NCBI GenBank assembly: GCA_039812405.1 | Contig: JBDIAL010000259.1 | Span: 1-5,079, forward strand | Direction: 5' to 3' | Length of the DNA stretch: 5,079 bases | Source of the DNA: Nostocoides sp039812405 | Lineage (GTDB): Bacteria; Actinomycetota; Actinomycetes; Actinomycetales; Dermatophilaceae | Shown: positions 1-5,079 of the stretch, one piece after another | How positions within the stretch are numbered: the stretch's first letter is position 1 | Layout: each line of letters begins with the position of its first letter | The notes under the pieces: generated by a model | Seen by the model: only the letters and a program-made list of their open reading frames with translations | The model's database searches: none | What the model was told of the DNA's origin: nothing | Program-made: the position numbers and the translations under genes

Positions 1-393
1 CACGTGGGACGGCAGCCGCTCCCCGTGGAGGATGCGGGTCAGGTGGCCGGACAGGTCGGCATACGAGTCGAACCCGAGGACGGCGTCGGCGTCGGGCAGC
101 TCGTCGGCGAGGGTCTGGCCATAGCGCTCGGCGAGGCACCCGACGGCGACCACCGCCCGGGTCCGCCCGCGCTCCTTGAGGTCGACCGCCTCGAGGAGGG
201 TGTCGATGGAGTCCTTCTTCGCCTGCTCGACGAAGCCGCACGTGTTGACGACGGCGACGTCGGCGTCGGCCGCGTCGGCGACGAGCGTCCAGCCCTCGGC
301 GGCGAGCCGGCCCGCGAGCTCCTCGGAGTCCACCTCGTTGCGGGTGCACCCGAGGGTGACGAGCGCGACGCTCCGCTCCCCGCTGGCCGACAT
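1..393 (-). CDS. rimO: Ribosomal protein S12 methylthiotransferase RimO, N-terminal part (runs off window)
   Basis: RimO is a cytoplasmic radical-SAM enzyme with two iron-sulfur clusters that adds a methylthio group to a conserved aspartate of ribosomal protein S12. The 131 visible codons cover the N-terminal MTTase (UPF0004) domain. The three cysteines that bind the auxiliary [4Fe-4S] cluster are all present: C16 in TLGCTRNEVDSEE, C52 in VVNTCGFVEQAKKDS and C86 in AVGCLAERYG. The GCxRNxVDSE wording is typical of RimO rather than of the tRNA enzyme MiaB. The radical-SAM CxxxCxxC motif and the C-terminal TRAM domain lie beyond base 1. I chose the ATG at 393-391 because it leaves the usual short lead of about 8 residues before the first strand, and because a TANNNT hexamer lies 7 nt upstream. 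An in-frame ATG at 438-436 would add 15 residues that do not look like the family. No Shine-Dalgarno is visible. The gene is divergent from the dipeptidase. Confidence 0.94.
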   Translation of the reverse strand, partial: MSASGERSVALVTLGCTRNEVDSEELAGRLAAEGWTLVADAADADVAVVNTCGFVEQAKKDSIDTLLEAVDLKERGRTRAVVAVGCLAERYGQTLADELPDADAVLGFDSYADLSGHLTRILHGERLPSHV

Positions 394-400
394 GCCGACA

Positions 401-406
401 ACTCTA
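401..406 (-). promoter_or_regulatory. Putative -10 hexamer of rimO (leaderless promoter)
   Basis: Read on the minus strand the hexamer is TAGAGT, which fits the actinobacterial -10 consensus TANNNT. Exactly 7 nt (TGTCGGC) separate it from the rimO ATG, so transcription would start at or next to the start codon. No Shine-Dalgarno precedes rimO, which agrees with a leaderless mRNA. No good TTGACA-like -35 is seen at the usual distance; the position is taken by the opposing gene's -10. This is inferred from sequence only. Confidence 0.5.
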
Positions 407-423
407 TGGGGGACCGGCGTCGG

Positions 424-429
424 TAGGGT
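424..429 (+). promoter_or_regulatory. Putative -10 hexamer of the M19 dipeptidase gene (leaderless promoter)
   Basis: TAGGGT matches TANNNT and is followed by exactly 7 nt (GCCGCCC) and then the dipeptidase ATG at 437, the spacing expected of a leaderless actinobacterial transcript. The bases before the ATG hold no convincing Shine-Dalgarno. A clear -35 is missing. The hexamer lies 17 bp from the rimO -10 on the other strand, so the two RNA polymerase footprints would overlap. Confidence 0.5.
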
Positions 430-436
430 GCCGCCC

Positions 437-1579
437 ATGCCCACCACACCCCCCAGCGCCGAGCTGGTCCGCGAGGTCCTCGCCGACGCGCCCGTCCTCG
501 ACGGCCACAACGACCTCCCGTGGGAGCTGCGTGAGCAGGCCGGCTACGACCTGGACCGGATGGACCCGGCGACGCGGCTCGCCTCGACGCACACCGACCT
601 GCCCCGGCTGCGGGAGGGCGGCGTCGGCGGCCAGTTCTGGTCGGTCTTCGTGCCGCAGACGCTGCGCGGCGCGGATGCCGTGACGGCCACCCTCGAGCAG
701 GTCGACGTCGTGCGCCGGATGTGCGAGCGGTATGCCGACCGGATGGTCCTCGCGACGACCGCGGACGAGGTCGTCGCGGCCTGGGCCGAGGGCCGGTTCG
801 CCTCGCTCATGGGCGCCGAGGGCGGCCACTCCATCGACGGCTCGCTCGGCGTCCTGCGGATGCTCCACGCCCTCGGGGTCCGCTACCTCACCCTGACCCA
901 CAACGAGAACGTCCCCTGGGCCGACTCGGCGACGGACGAGCCACGACTCGGCGGCCTGTCGGAACTCGGCCGGGACATCGTGCGGGAGATGAACCGGATC
1001 GGCATGCTCGTCGACTGCAGCCACGTCAGCGCCGACACGATGCGCGACGCCATCGCGACGAGTGCCGCGCCTCCCTTCTTCTCCCACTCCAGCGCGTATG
1101 CCCTGTGCCCCCATCCGCGGAACGTCCCCGACGACGTCCTCGCCGAGACGGGACGGCGCGACGGGGTCTGCATGGTGACCTTCGTGCCGAAGTTCGTCAA
1201 CGAGACGGTCCGGGCGTGGGACGCGGAGTGCCTCGCCGAGGCCCGGGGCGCCGGGGTCGACCACCGGGACCACCTCGCATACACCGCCTTCCAGGTGGAC
1301 TGGACGCGGTCGCATCCGCAGCCGGCCTCGTCCATCGCCGACGTCGTCGCCCACCTCGAGCACGTCCGGGAGGTCGCGGGCCTCGGCAGCGTCGGGCTCG
1401 GCGGCGACTACGACGGGGTGCCGCAGCAGCCGAGCGGCCTCGAGGACGTCACCGGGTACCCGCGGCTGCTCGGCGCGCTCGCCGACCGCGGGTGGTCGCG
1501 CACCGACCTCGCGGCTTTGACCAGCGGGAACGTCCTGCGTGTGCTGCGGGACACCGAAGCCGTCTCCCGCGAGAGCTGA
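437..1579 (+). CDS. M19 family membrane dipeptidase (renal dipeptidase-like), cytoplasmic
   Basis: This is a 380-residue binuclear zinc peptidase of the amidohydrolase superfamily, full length for family M19. Members cleave dipeptides, often with a D-residue at the C-terminal side; some also open beta-lactams. The metal-site motifs are all visible. H24 and D26 lie in LDGHNDLPWE. The bridging acidic residue is E128 in MGAEGGHS. H196 in VDCSHVS and H217 in FFSHSSA are the second-metal ligands. H155 in LTLTHNE and R228 in PHPRNVPDD match the substrate-contact positions of renal dipeptidase, and D324 in GGDYDG is the catalytic-site aspartate. The C-terminal helix has the usual TSGNVLRVL. No signal peptide or membrane segment is present, so it should be cytoplasmic despite the family name. 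The exact substrate cannot be read from sequence; turnover of cell-wall-derived or dietary L,D-dipeptides is the likeliest role. The frame is open back to 176, but the ATG at 437 begins the homologous part and sits at a leaderless promoter. Confidence 0.95.
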   Translation: MPTTPPSAELVREVLADAPVLDGHNDLPWELREQAGYDLDRMDPATRLASTHTDLPRLREGGVGGQFWSVFVPQTLRGADAVTATLEQVDVVRRMCERYADRMVLATTADEVVAAWAEGRFASLMGAEGGHSIDGSLGVLRMLHALGVRYLTLTHNENVPWADSATDEPRLGGLSELGRDIVREMNRIGMLVDCSHVSADTMRDAIATSAAPPFFSHSSAYALCPHPRNVPDDVLAETGRRDGVCMVTFVPKFVNETVRAWDAECLAEARGAGVDHRDHLAYTAFQVDWTRSHPQPASSIADVVAHLEHVREVAGLGSVGLGGDYDGVPQQPSGLEDVTGYPRLLGALADRGWSRTDLAALTSGNVLRVLRDTEAVSRES

Positions 1580-1655
1580 CCCTCCGCCCGGCCGGGGTGC
1601 AACAATCGTCCGTCATACCGCGCCACTCCCCCCTGCCCTCGGCGCGGCACCCACC

Positions 1656-1664
1656 GAGGAGGAG
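1656..1664 (+). promoter_or_regulatory. Strong Shine-Dalgarno of the secreted LamG-like gene
   Basis: GAGGAGGAG ends 8 nt before the ATG at 1673 and is strongly complementary to the 3' end of 16S rRNA. It fixes the start of the downstream gene. It also contrasts with the dipeptidase and rimO, which show no such site, so the LamG-like gene probably has a conventional leadered mRNA. Confidence 0.8.
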
Positions 1665-1672
1665 CCGTCCTC

Positions 1673-2491
1673 ATGCCCCTGTCCCTGCCCTCTGCCCTGA
1701 TCACCCGCCGGTCCCGGACCCTGCTCGCGGCGCTCGCCGTCGCCCTGCTCACGGCCGCGACCCTGACCCTGCACGCGACGCCCGCCCGCGCGGCGTCCCG
1801 GACCCTCACGGTCAGCTTCGCGTCGGGCATCGGCGCCTCGTCGCTCGGCGGCGGGCTGGCGTCGTCGGTGCGCCTCGCCGTGCTGACCACCGACGGGGGC
1901 GCCCTCACCCGGACGACGGCCGCGGACGGGTCCCGGTCGGCGGTGCGGACGCCCGCCTTCAACGCCACCACCCACGAGCCGCACGCCGTCATCACCGTCT
2001 CGGACAGCACCCCGGTGGACGTCCTCGACCCGGGGACCGCCGACGTGCAGATCCAGGCCGAGGTCTCGGTCGACGCCCTCTCCTCCGAGAACGGCACGGA
2101 CGACAACGGGGACAACGTGATCCAGCGGGGCCGCTTCGCCGCGCCTCAGTACAAGCTGCAGATCGACCGCCATGTGCCGTCCTGCCGTATGACAGGCAGC
2201 GCCGGGAGCGCCAGGGTCCTGGCCCCCGCCGCGGTGGTGCCCGGGGACTGGTACCGCCTGACGTGCACCCGGAGCGGGTCGGTCGTGAGCCTCGTCGTCC
2301 AGCACTACGTCGGCGGCACCTGGCAGACGATCTCGACGACCTCGACGAAGCGCGCCACGGGCTCGATCGACATCGCCCCGGACGTGCCCCTCAGCATCGG
2401 GGGCAAGCTGGCCGGCAACGGGTCGATCGCGACGAACGGCGCCGACCAGCTCAACGGACGCTACGCGAACCTCCTCGTCCGGATCGGCTGA
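1673..2491 (+). CDS. Secreted LamG/concanavalin A-like jelly-roll domain protein, function unknown
   Basis: A 272-residue exported protein. Residues 1-40 form a classic signal peptide: a charged start (R12, R13, R15), a hydrophobic core of about 18 residues (L17-L33) and an ARA|AS cleavage site after A40. From about residue 95 the pattern fits a single LamG-like beta-sandwich: DSTPVDVLDPGTADVQIQAEV as opening strands, an acidic loop ENGTDDNGDN (139-148) followed by VIQRGRF, then QYKLQIDR, PSCRMTG, GDWYRLTCTR, the PLSIGGKL strand and a closing GRYANLLVRIG. C171 and C198 are the only cysteines in the mature part and could form a disulfide. Such domains usually bind glycans or proteins. No catalytic motif, sortase signal, lipobox or membrane anchor is seen, so it should be released or loosely wall-bound. 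The identification rests on pattern, not on a database match. It could be a substrate-binding or adhesive protein; its role is unknown. Confidence 0.72.
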   Translation: MPLSLPSALITRRSRTLLAALAVALLTAATLTLHATPARAASRTLTVSFASGIGASSLGGGLASSVRLAVLTTDGGALTRTTAADGSRSAVRTPAFNATTHEPHAVITVSDSTPVDVLDPGTADVQIQAEVSVDALSSENGTDDNGDNVIQRGRFAAPQYKLQIDRHVPSCRMTGSAGSARVLAPAAVVPGDWYRLTCTRSGSVVSLVVQHYVGGTWQTISTTSTKRATGSIDIAPDVPLSIGGKLAGNGSIATNGADQLNGRYANLLVRIG

Positions 2492-2533
2492 CGACGCCCG
2501 CGCCGTCGGCTGACACACGCGTCATCGGCTGAC
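2484..2533 (+). repeat. Three direct copies of TCGGCTGAC at and after the LamG-like stop codon
   Basis: The 9-mer TCGGCTGAC occurs at 2484-2492, 2506-2514 and 2525-2533, spaced 22 and 19 bp apart. The first copy contains the TGA stop of the LamG-like gene (2489-2491). The first and third are preceded by A, giving ATCGGCTGACG. It could be a decayed small duplication of the gene's tail or chance in GC-rich sequence. Confidence 0.5.
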
Positions 2534-2535
2534 GC
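2519..2535. terminator. Possible bidirectional hairpin between convergent genes
   Basis: GCGTCA (2519-2524) and TGACGC (2530-2535) form a perfect 6-bp stem around a 5-nt TCGGC loop. It lies in the 99-bp gap where the LamG-like gene and the channel gene converge, where a shared terminator would be expected. A second, weaker stem (CGACG 2492-2496 with CGTCG 2504-2508, 7-nt loop) lies just upstream. Neither is followed by a T-run, so neither is a standard intrinsic terminator; GC hairpins without U-tracts are common after actinobacterial genes. Confidence 0.35.
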
Positions 2536-2566
2536 CCCGCCGCTGCGTGCCGCCCTGCCCGTCGCG

Positions 2567-2590
2567 GCCGCTCTGCCCGTGCCGCTCTGC
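2567..2590. repeat. Short tandem repeat beside the channel stop codon
   Basis: GCCGCTCTGC occurs at 2567-2576 and again at 2581-2590, separated by CCGT, giving a 14-bp period. The second copy abuts the stop codon of the channel gene. A related CTGCCCGT is found at 2555-2562 and 2573-2580. This looks like replication-slippage sequence in a non-coding gap; no function is evident. Confidence 0.55.
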
Positions 2591-3274
2591 TCAGCCGCGG
2601 TGGCGGCGCACGGTGAGGGCGACCATCCGGCTGATCACCATGGCGACGTAGAGGACGCCGATCAACTGCTCGAGCATCGTCCACGACTGGGCCACCTGGG
2701 TGACGGGGACGACGCTGGACAGCCCGACCCCGGTGAGGCTGGCGAAGGAGAGGTAGAGCAACTCGAACCAGGTGCGCGTCACGACGCCGTCGCCCGCGTC
2801 GAAGGATCCCGGGGCGAAGCTCTGGACGACCTCGTAGAGATAGGCGAAGCCCCAGGCGAGGAGGGTGAAGGCCGCCCCGACCGCGAAGAGGTCGTCGCTG
2901 GTCACCCACTCGTCGCCGAAGAGGTAGCGGACCATGGCATACGAGGTGAAGAAGTAGAAGAGGACGTGGGCGACGTCCGAGGTGACCGTGATCGCGGCGA
3001 CGTCGGGCCAGGCGATCTCGAGCATCGAGCCGACGACCGCCAGCGAGCCGAGGACGAGGGCGGGGACGAGGGTCGTCTGGGTGTTGCGGACGGTCCAGAC
3101 GGCGATGCCGAGGACGAGGGTCCCGAGGAGCGAGATGACCGCCCGCCCGAGGGGGGTCTGGCCGATGAACGGGTAGGCGACGATCGCCAGCACCTGCATG
3201 CTGAGCAGCACCGCCGAGGGATAGCGGTTGAGACGATCGCGCAGCCCGTCCACCGGGAGGCCGAGGGTCGTCAC
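2591..3274 (-). CDS. Six-helix ion channel family protein with degenerate selectivity filter
   Basis: A 227-residue integral membrane protein. Hydrophobic segments lie at about 18-38, 44-62, 68-87, 99-118, 129-150 and 198-220, with a re-entrant pore loop at about 170-190. The pattern FELLYLSFASLTGVG, then VVPV, then a final helix beginning at WTMLEQL, matches the pore region of the two-helix ion channel family (Ion_trans_2), where the usual wording is SFxTLTTxGYGDxxP. The preceding VTSDDLFAVG and the PGSF after helix 5 also fit bacterial members. Here the filter reads TGVGLSS (181-187), so the Y-G-D of potassium channels is replaced by L-S-S and K+ selectivity is doubtful. No RCK/TrkA-N domain follows; the protein ends in RRHRG. 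The GTG start at 3274-3272 is 7 nt after the ftsK stop, with no Shine-Dalgarno, suggesting cotranscription and translational coupling. A GTG at codon 8 is an alternative start. The family call is firm; the ion carried is not known. Confidence 0.82.
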   Translation of the reverse strand: MTTLGLPVDGLRDRLNRYPSAVLLSMQVLAIVAYPFIGQTPLGRAVISLLGTLVLGIAVWTVRNTQTTLVPALVLGSLAVVGSMLEIAWPDVAAITVTSDVAHVLFYFFTSYAMVRYLFGDEWVTSDDLFAVGAAFTLLAWGFAYLYEVVQSFAPGSFDAGDGVVTRTWFELLYLSFASLTGVGLSSVVPVTQVAQSWTMLEQLIGVLYVAMVISRMVALTVRRHRG

Positions 3275-3275
3275 G

Positions 3276-3297
3276 GGCCGGTCACGACCGGCCGGTC
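3276..3297. promoter_or_regulatory. Nested palindromes over the ftsK stop / channel start junction
   Basis: GGCCGGTC (3276-3283) and GACCGGCC (3286-3293) are perfect 8-bp inverted repeats separated by only AC. The right arm is also part of a 12-bp perfect palindrome, GACCGGCCGGTC (3286-3297). In the minus-strand mRNA the first structure would be a stem of about 7 bp ending one base before the channel's GTG, and it includes the ftsK UGA (3284-3282). It could mask the channel start until ribosomes finishing ftsK open it, or be a protein-binding site. Part of it encodes the FtsK end LTGRS, so coding constraint contributes. Confidence 0.4.
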
Positions 3298-5079
3298 AGC
3301 GACCACGCGTCCTCGTCGTCCCCCTCGTCGAGGTCGTCCACGGCGTCCACGCCAGCGCCGGGCCAGGCCGGGGCGCCGGGGCCGGCCTGGCCTGCCGGGC
3401 CATCCACGGCCCGACCCCCGCCGGAGCCCGACGACCCGAGGTCCTCGGGGACGTCGTCCCCCCGCATGAGGGCCAGCGTCGTGGGCAGGTCGTCGGGCTT
3501 GACGAGGACGTCGCGAGCCTTCGACCCCTCCGACGGGCCGACGACGCCGCGGGACTCCAGCAGGTCCATGAGCCGGCCGGCCTTGGCGAACCCGACCCGC
3601 AGCTTGCGCTGGAGCATCGACGTCGACCCGAACTGCGAGGTGACGACGAGCTCGGCGGCCTGCAGCAGGAGGTCGAGGTCGTCGCCGATGTCGTCGTCGA
3701 TCTGCTTCTTCGCGGCGGGGGCGACGACGTCCTCCCGGTAGCGCGGGGTCAGCTGCTCCTTGACGTGCTCGACGACGGCATGGATCTCCGACTCGGTGAC
3801 CCACGCGCCCTGGACGCGCATCGTCTTGCTCGCCCCCATGGGCAGGAACAGCGCGTCGCCCTGGCCGAGCAGCTTCTCGGCACCGGGCTGGTCGAGGACG
3901 ACCCGGCTGTCGGCGAGCGAGCTCGTCGCGAAGGCCATCCGCGACGGCACGTTGGCCTTGATGAGGCCGGTCACGACGTCGACGGAGGGCCGCTGCGTCG
4001 CGAGGACGAGGTGGATGCCCGCGGCCCGCGCGAGCTGGGTGATCCGGACGATGGAGTCCTCGACGTCGCGCGGGGCGACCATCATGAGGTCGGCCAGCTC
4101 GTCGACGATGACGAGGAGGTAGGGGTAGGTCTGCAGCACCCGCTCCGACCCGGGCAGCGGCTTGACCTTGCCGCTGCGGACCGCCGCGTTGAAGTCGTCG
4201 ACGTGCTTGAACCCGAACATCGCGAGGTCGTCGTAGCGCAGGTCCATCTCCCGGACGACCCACTGGAGGGCCTCGGCGGCCTTCTTGGGGTTGGTGATGA
4301 TCGGGGTGATGAGGTGCGGGATGCCCTCGTATGCGGTGAGCTCGACCCGCTTGGGGTCGACGAGGACCATGCGCACCTCGTCGGGGGTGGACCGCATGAG
4401 GACCGAGGTGATCATCGAGTTGACGAAGCTCGACTTGCCCGCCCCCGTCGCGCCGGCGACGAGCAGGTGGGGCATCTTGGCGAGGTTGGCGATGACGTAG
4501 CCGCCCTCGACGTCCTTCCCGACGCCCATGACCATGGGGTGCGGGTTGGCCCGCGCCGCCTGGCTGCGCAGCACGTCGCCGAGGGAGACGATCTCCTTGT
4601 CGGCGTTCGGGATCTCGATGCCGATCGCGGACTTGCCGGGGATCGGGGACAGGATGCGCACGTCGGCCGAGGCGACGGCATACGCGATGTTCTTGGAGAG
4701 CGCGGTGACCCGCTCGACCTTGACACCCGGCCCGAGCTCCACCTCGTAGCGGGTGACCGTCGGGCCGCGCATGAACCCCGTGACCTGCGCGTCGATGGCG
4801 AACTCGTCGAGGACGGTCGTCAGCTGCTGGACGACGTGGTCGTTCGCGGCGGAGCGCTCCCGGTGCGGCGAGCCCTGCTTGAGGACCGAGCTCTCGGGCA
4901 GGGTGTAGGTCACGTCGCCGGCGAGGGCGAGCTGCTCGACGCGCGGCGGGAGCTGGGTCGTCGGGGGCGGCTGGAGCGCCTCCTTGACGGCCGCCGTCGG
5001 GATGGCCTCGGTGTCCGGCCCCTTCGGTGCACCGGTCGCGGCGGTCGCGGCGCGGGCACCGGCCGCATCGGTCGCCGGG
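3282..5079 (-). CDS. ftsK: DNA translocase FtsK, C-terminal motor and gamma domains (5' end outside window)
   Basis: FtsK/SpoIIIE is a septum-located hexameric ATPase that pumps double-stranded DNA to clear and align chromosomes during division. The frame is open from 5078; 598 residues are visible. The first ~50 are a Pro/Ala-rich linker ending in the family hallmark VEQLALAGDVTYTLPES. The alpha domain follows (about 60-135, with GFMRGPTVTRYEVELGPG). The RecA-like motor has Walker A GATGAGKSS (209-217; K215, codon 4436-4434) and Walker B LLVIVDELADL (D326, codon 4103-4101), then the conserved LATQRPSVDVVTG and NVPSRMAF. The winged-helix gamma domain, which reads oriented chromosomal motifs, is at about 465-525 (DLDLLLQAAELVVTSQFGST). 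A Gly/Ala/Pro-rich spacer and an acidic tail ending in DDEDAWSLTGRS complete it. All parts look intact. The membrane-spanning N-terminus must lie beyond 5079. The channel gene follows by 7 nt on the same strand. Confidence 0.98.
   Translation of the reverse strand, partial: PATDAAGARAATAATGAPKGPDTEAIPTAAVKEALQPPPTTQLPPRVEQLALAGDVTYTLPESSVLKQGSPHRERSAANDHVVQQLTTVLDEFAIDAQVTGFMRGPTVTRYEVELGPGVKVERVTALSKNIAYAVASADVRILSPIPGKSAIGIEIPNADKEIVSLGDVLRSQAARANPHPMVMGVGKDVEGGYVIANLAKMPHLLVAGATGAGKSSFVNSMITSVLMRSTPDEVRMVLVDPKRVELTAYEGIPHLITPIITNPKKAAEALQWVVREMDLRYDDLAMFGFKHVDDFNAAVRSGKVKPLPGSERVLQTYPYLLVIVDELADLMMVAPRDVEDSIVRITQLARAAGIHLVLATQRPSVDVVTGLIKANVPSRMAFATSSLADSRVVLDQPGAEKLLGQGDALFLPMGASKTMRVQGAWVTESEIHAVVEHVKEQLTPRYREDVVAPAAKKQIDDDIGDDLDLLLQAAELVVTSQFGSTSMLQRKLRVGFAKAGRLMDLLESRGVVGPSEGSKARDVLVKPDDLPTTLALMRGDDVPEDLGSSGSGGGRAVDGPAGQAGPGAPAWPGAGVDAVDDLDEGDDEDAWSLTGRS

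Noticed and set aside
176..436. 5' extension of the dipeptidase frame to an ATG at 176
   Set aside because: The extra residues would lie antisense to rimO, are Ser/Thr/Arg-biased and precede the normal family start; the ATG at 437 has a promoter at leaderless spacing.
404..1363. A 319-codon minus-strand open frame antisense to the dipeptidase
   Set aside because: Composition is Gly/Arg/Val-biased without motifs; it mirrors the codon periodicity of the real gene and would swallow the rimO promoter.
1587..1596. CCCGGCCGGG palindrome after the dipeptidase as a terminator
   Set aside because: There is no loop and no T-run, and such 10-bp palindromes are expected by chance in this base composition.
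1580..1672. Promoter for the LamG-like gene
   Set aside because: AT-richer stretches (around CAACAAT and GTCATACC) exist, but no -10/-35 pair with acceptable spacing could be supported.
1703..1730. Twin-arginine (Tat) signal in the LamG-like protein
   Set aside because: T-R-R-S-R-T-L-L has a twin arginine but lacks the hydrophobic residue expected two positions after it, so an ordinary Sec signal is the simpler reading.
721..2532. A 603-codon plus-strand open frame spanning the dipeptidase and LamG-like genes
   Set aside because: It is an alternative-frame shadow typical of very GC-rich DNA: the translation is Arg/Pro-rich low complexity with no domain, and it overlaps two well-supported genes.
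3271..4263. A 330-codon minus-strand frame overlapping ftsK in another frame
   Set aside because: The translation is Arg-rich low complexity with no motif, while the ftsK frame carries the intact motor and gamma domains.
4911..4913. GTG at 4913-4911 as the start of ftsK
   Set aside because: The frame stays open upstream to the window edge and encodes the conserved EQLALAGD lead-in of FtsK, so this is an internal valine codon.
1..5079. Defence system, mobile element, CRISPR array or biosynthetic cluster
   Set aside because: No transposase, integrase, nuclease, toxin, repeat-spacer array or biosynthetic enzyme was seen; all five genes fall into known families.

Overview
The window is a GC-rich stretch (roughly 70% G+C) of an actinobacterial chromosome. 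The GC level, the strong G/C preference at third codon positions, the actinobacterial forms of FtsK and RimO, and the apparent leaderless promoters all point to Actinomycetota. A recurring GTATGC/GCATAC word and the protein sequences suggest the order Micrococcales, perhaps Intrasporangiaceae; that family guess is inference only.

The layout has five genes. At the left edge, on the minus strand, is the 5' part of rimO (1-393), the ribosomal protein S12 methylthiotransferase, which runs off the window. Divergent from it, 43 bp away, is a complete cytoplasmic M19 membrane-dipeptidase-type zinc peptidase (437-1579). Next on the plus strand is a secreted single-domain LamG/concanavalin-like protein (1673-2491) with its own strong ribosome binding site. 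It converges, across a 99-bp intergenic stretch holding a short hairpin and small direct repeats, on a six-helix ion-channel protein (2591-3274, minus strand). That gene starts 7 nt after the stop of ftsK (3282 to beyond 5079, minus strand), whose motor and DNA-binding gamma domains are complete here while the membrane domain lies outside. No gap longer than 300 bases lacks a gene.

ftsK and rimO are core housekeeping genes. The dipeptidase, LamG protein and channel between them look like ordinary accessory cargo, and I see no sign that the five genes form a single pathway. No mobile element, CRISPR array, tRNA or rRNA was seen. I did not find a convincing undescribed multi-gene system.

Four details merit a second look. 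(1) The rimO/dipeptidase gap carries a TANNNT hexamer exactly 7 nt before each ATG, which looks like two interlocked leaderless promoters. (2) Nested palindromes lie on the ftsK stop / channel start junction. (3) The channel's potassium filter is degenerate (TGVGLSS where TxGYGD is expected). (4) The rare tyrosine codon TAT is used almost only before alanine, producing an over-represented GTATGC word.
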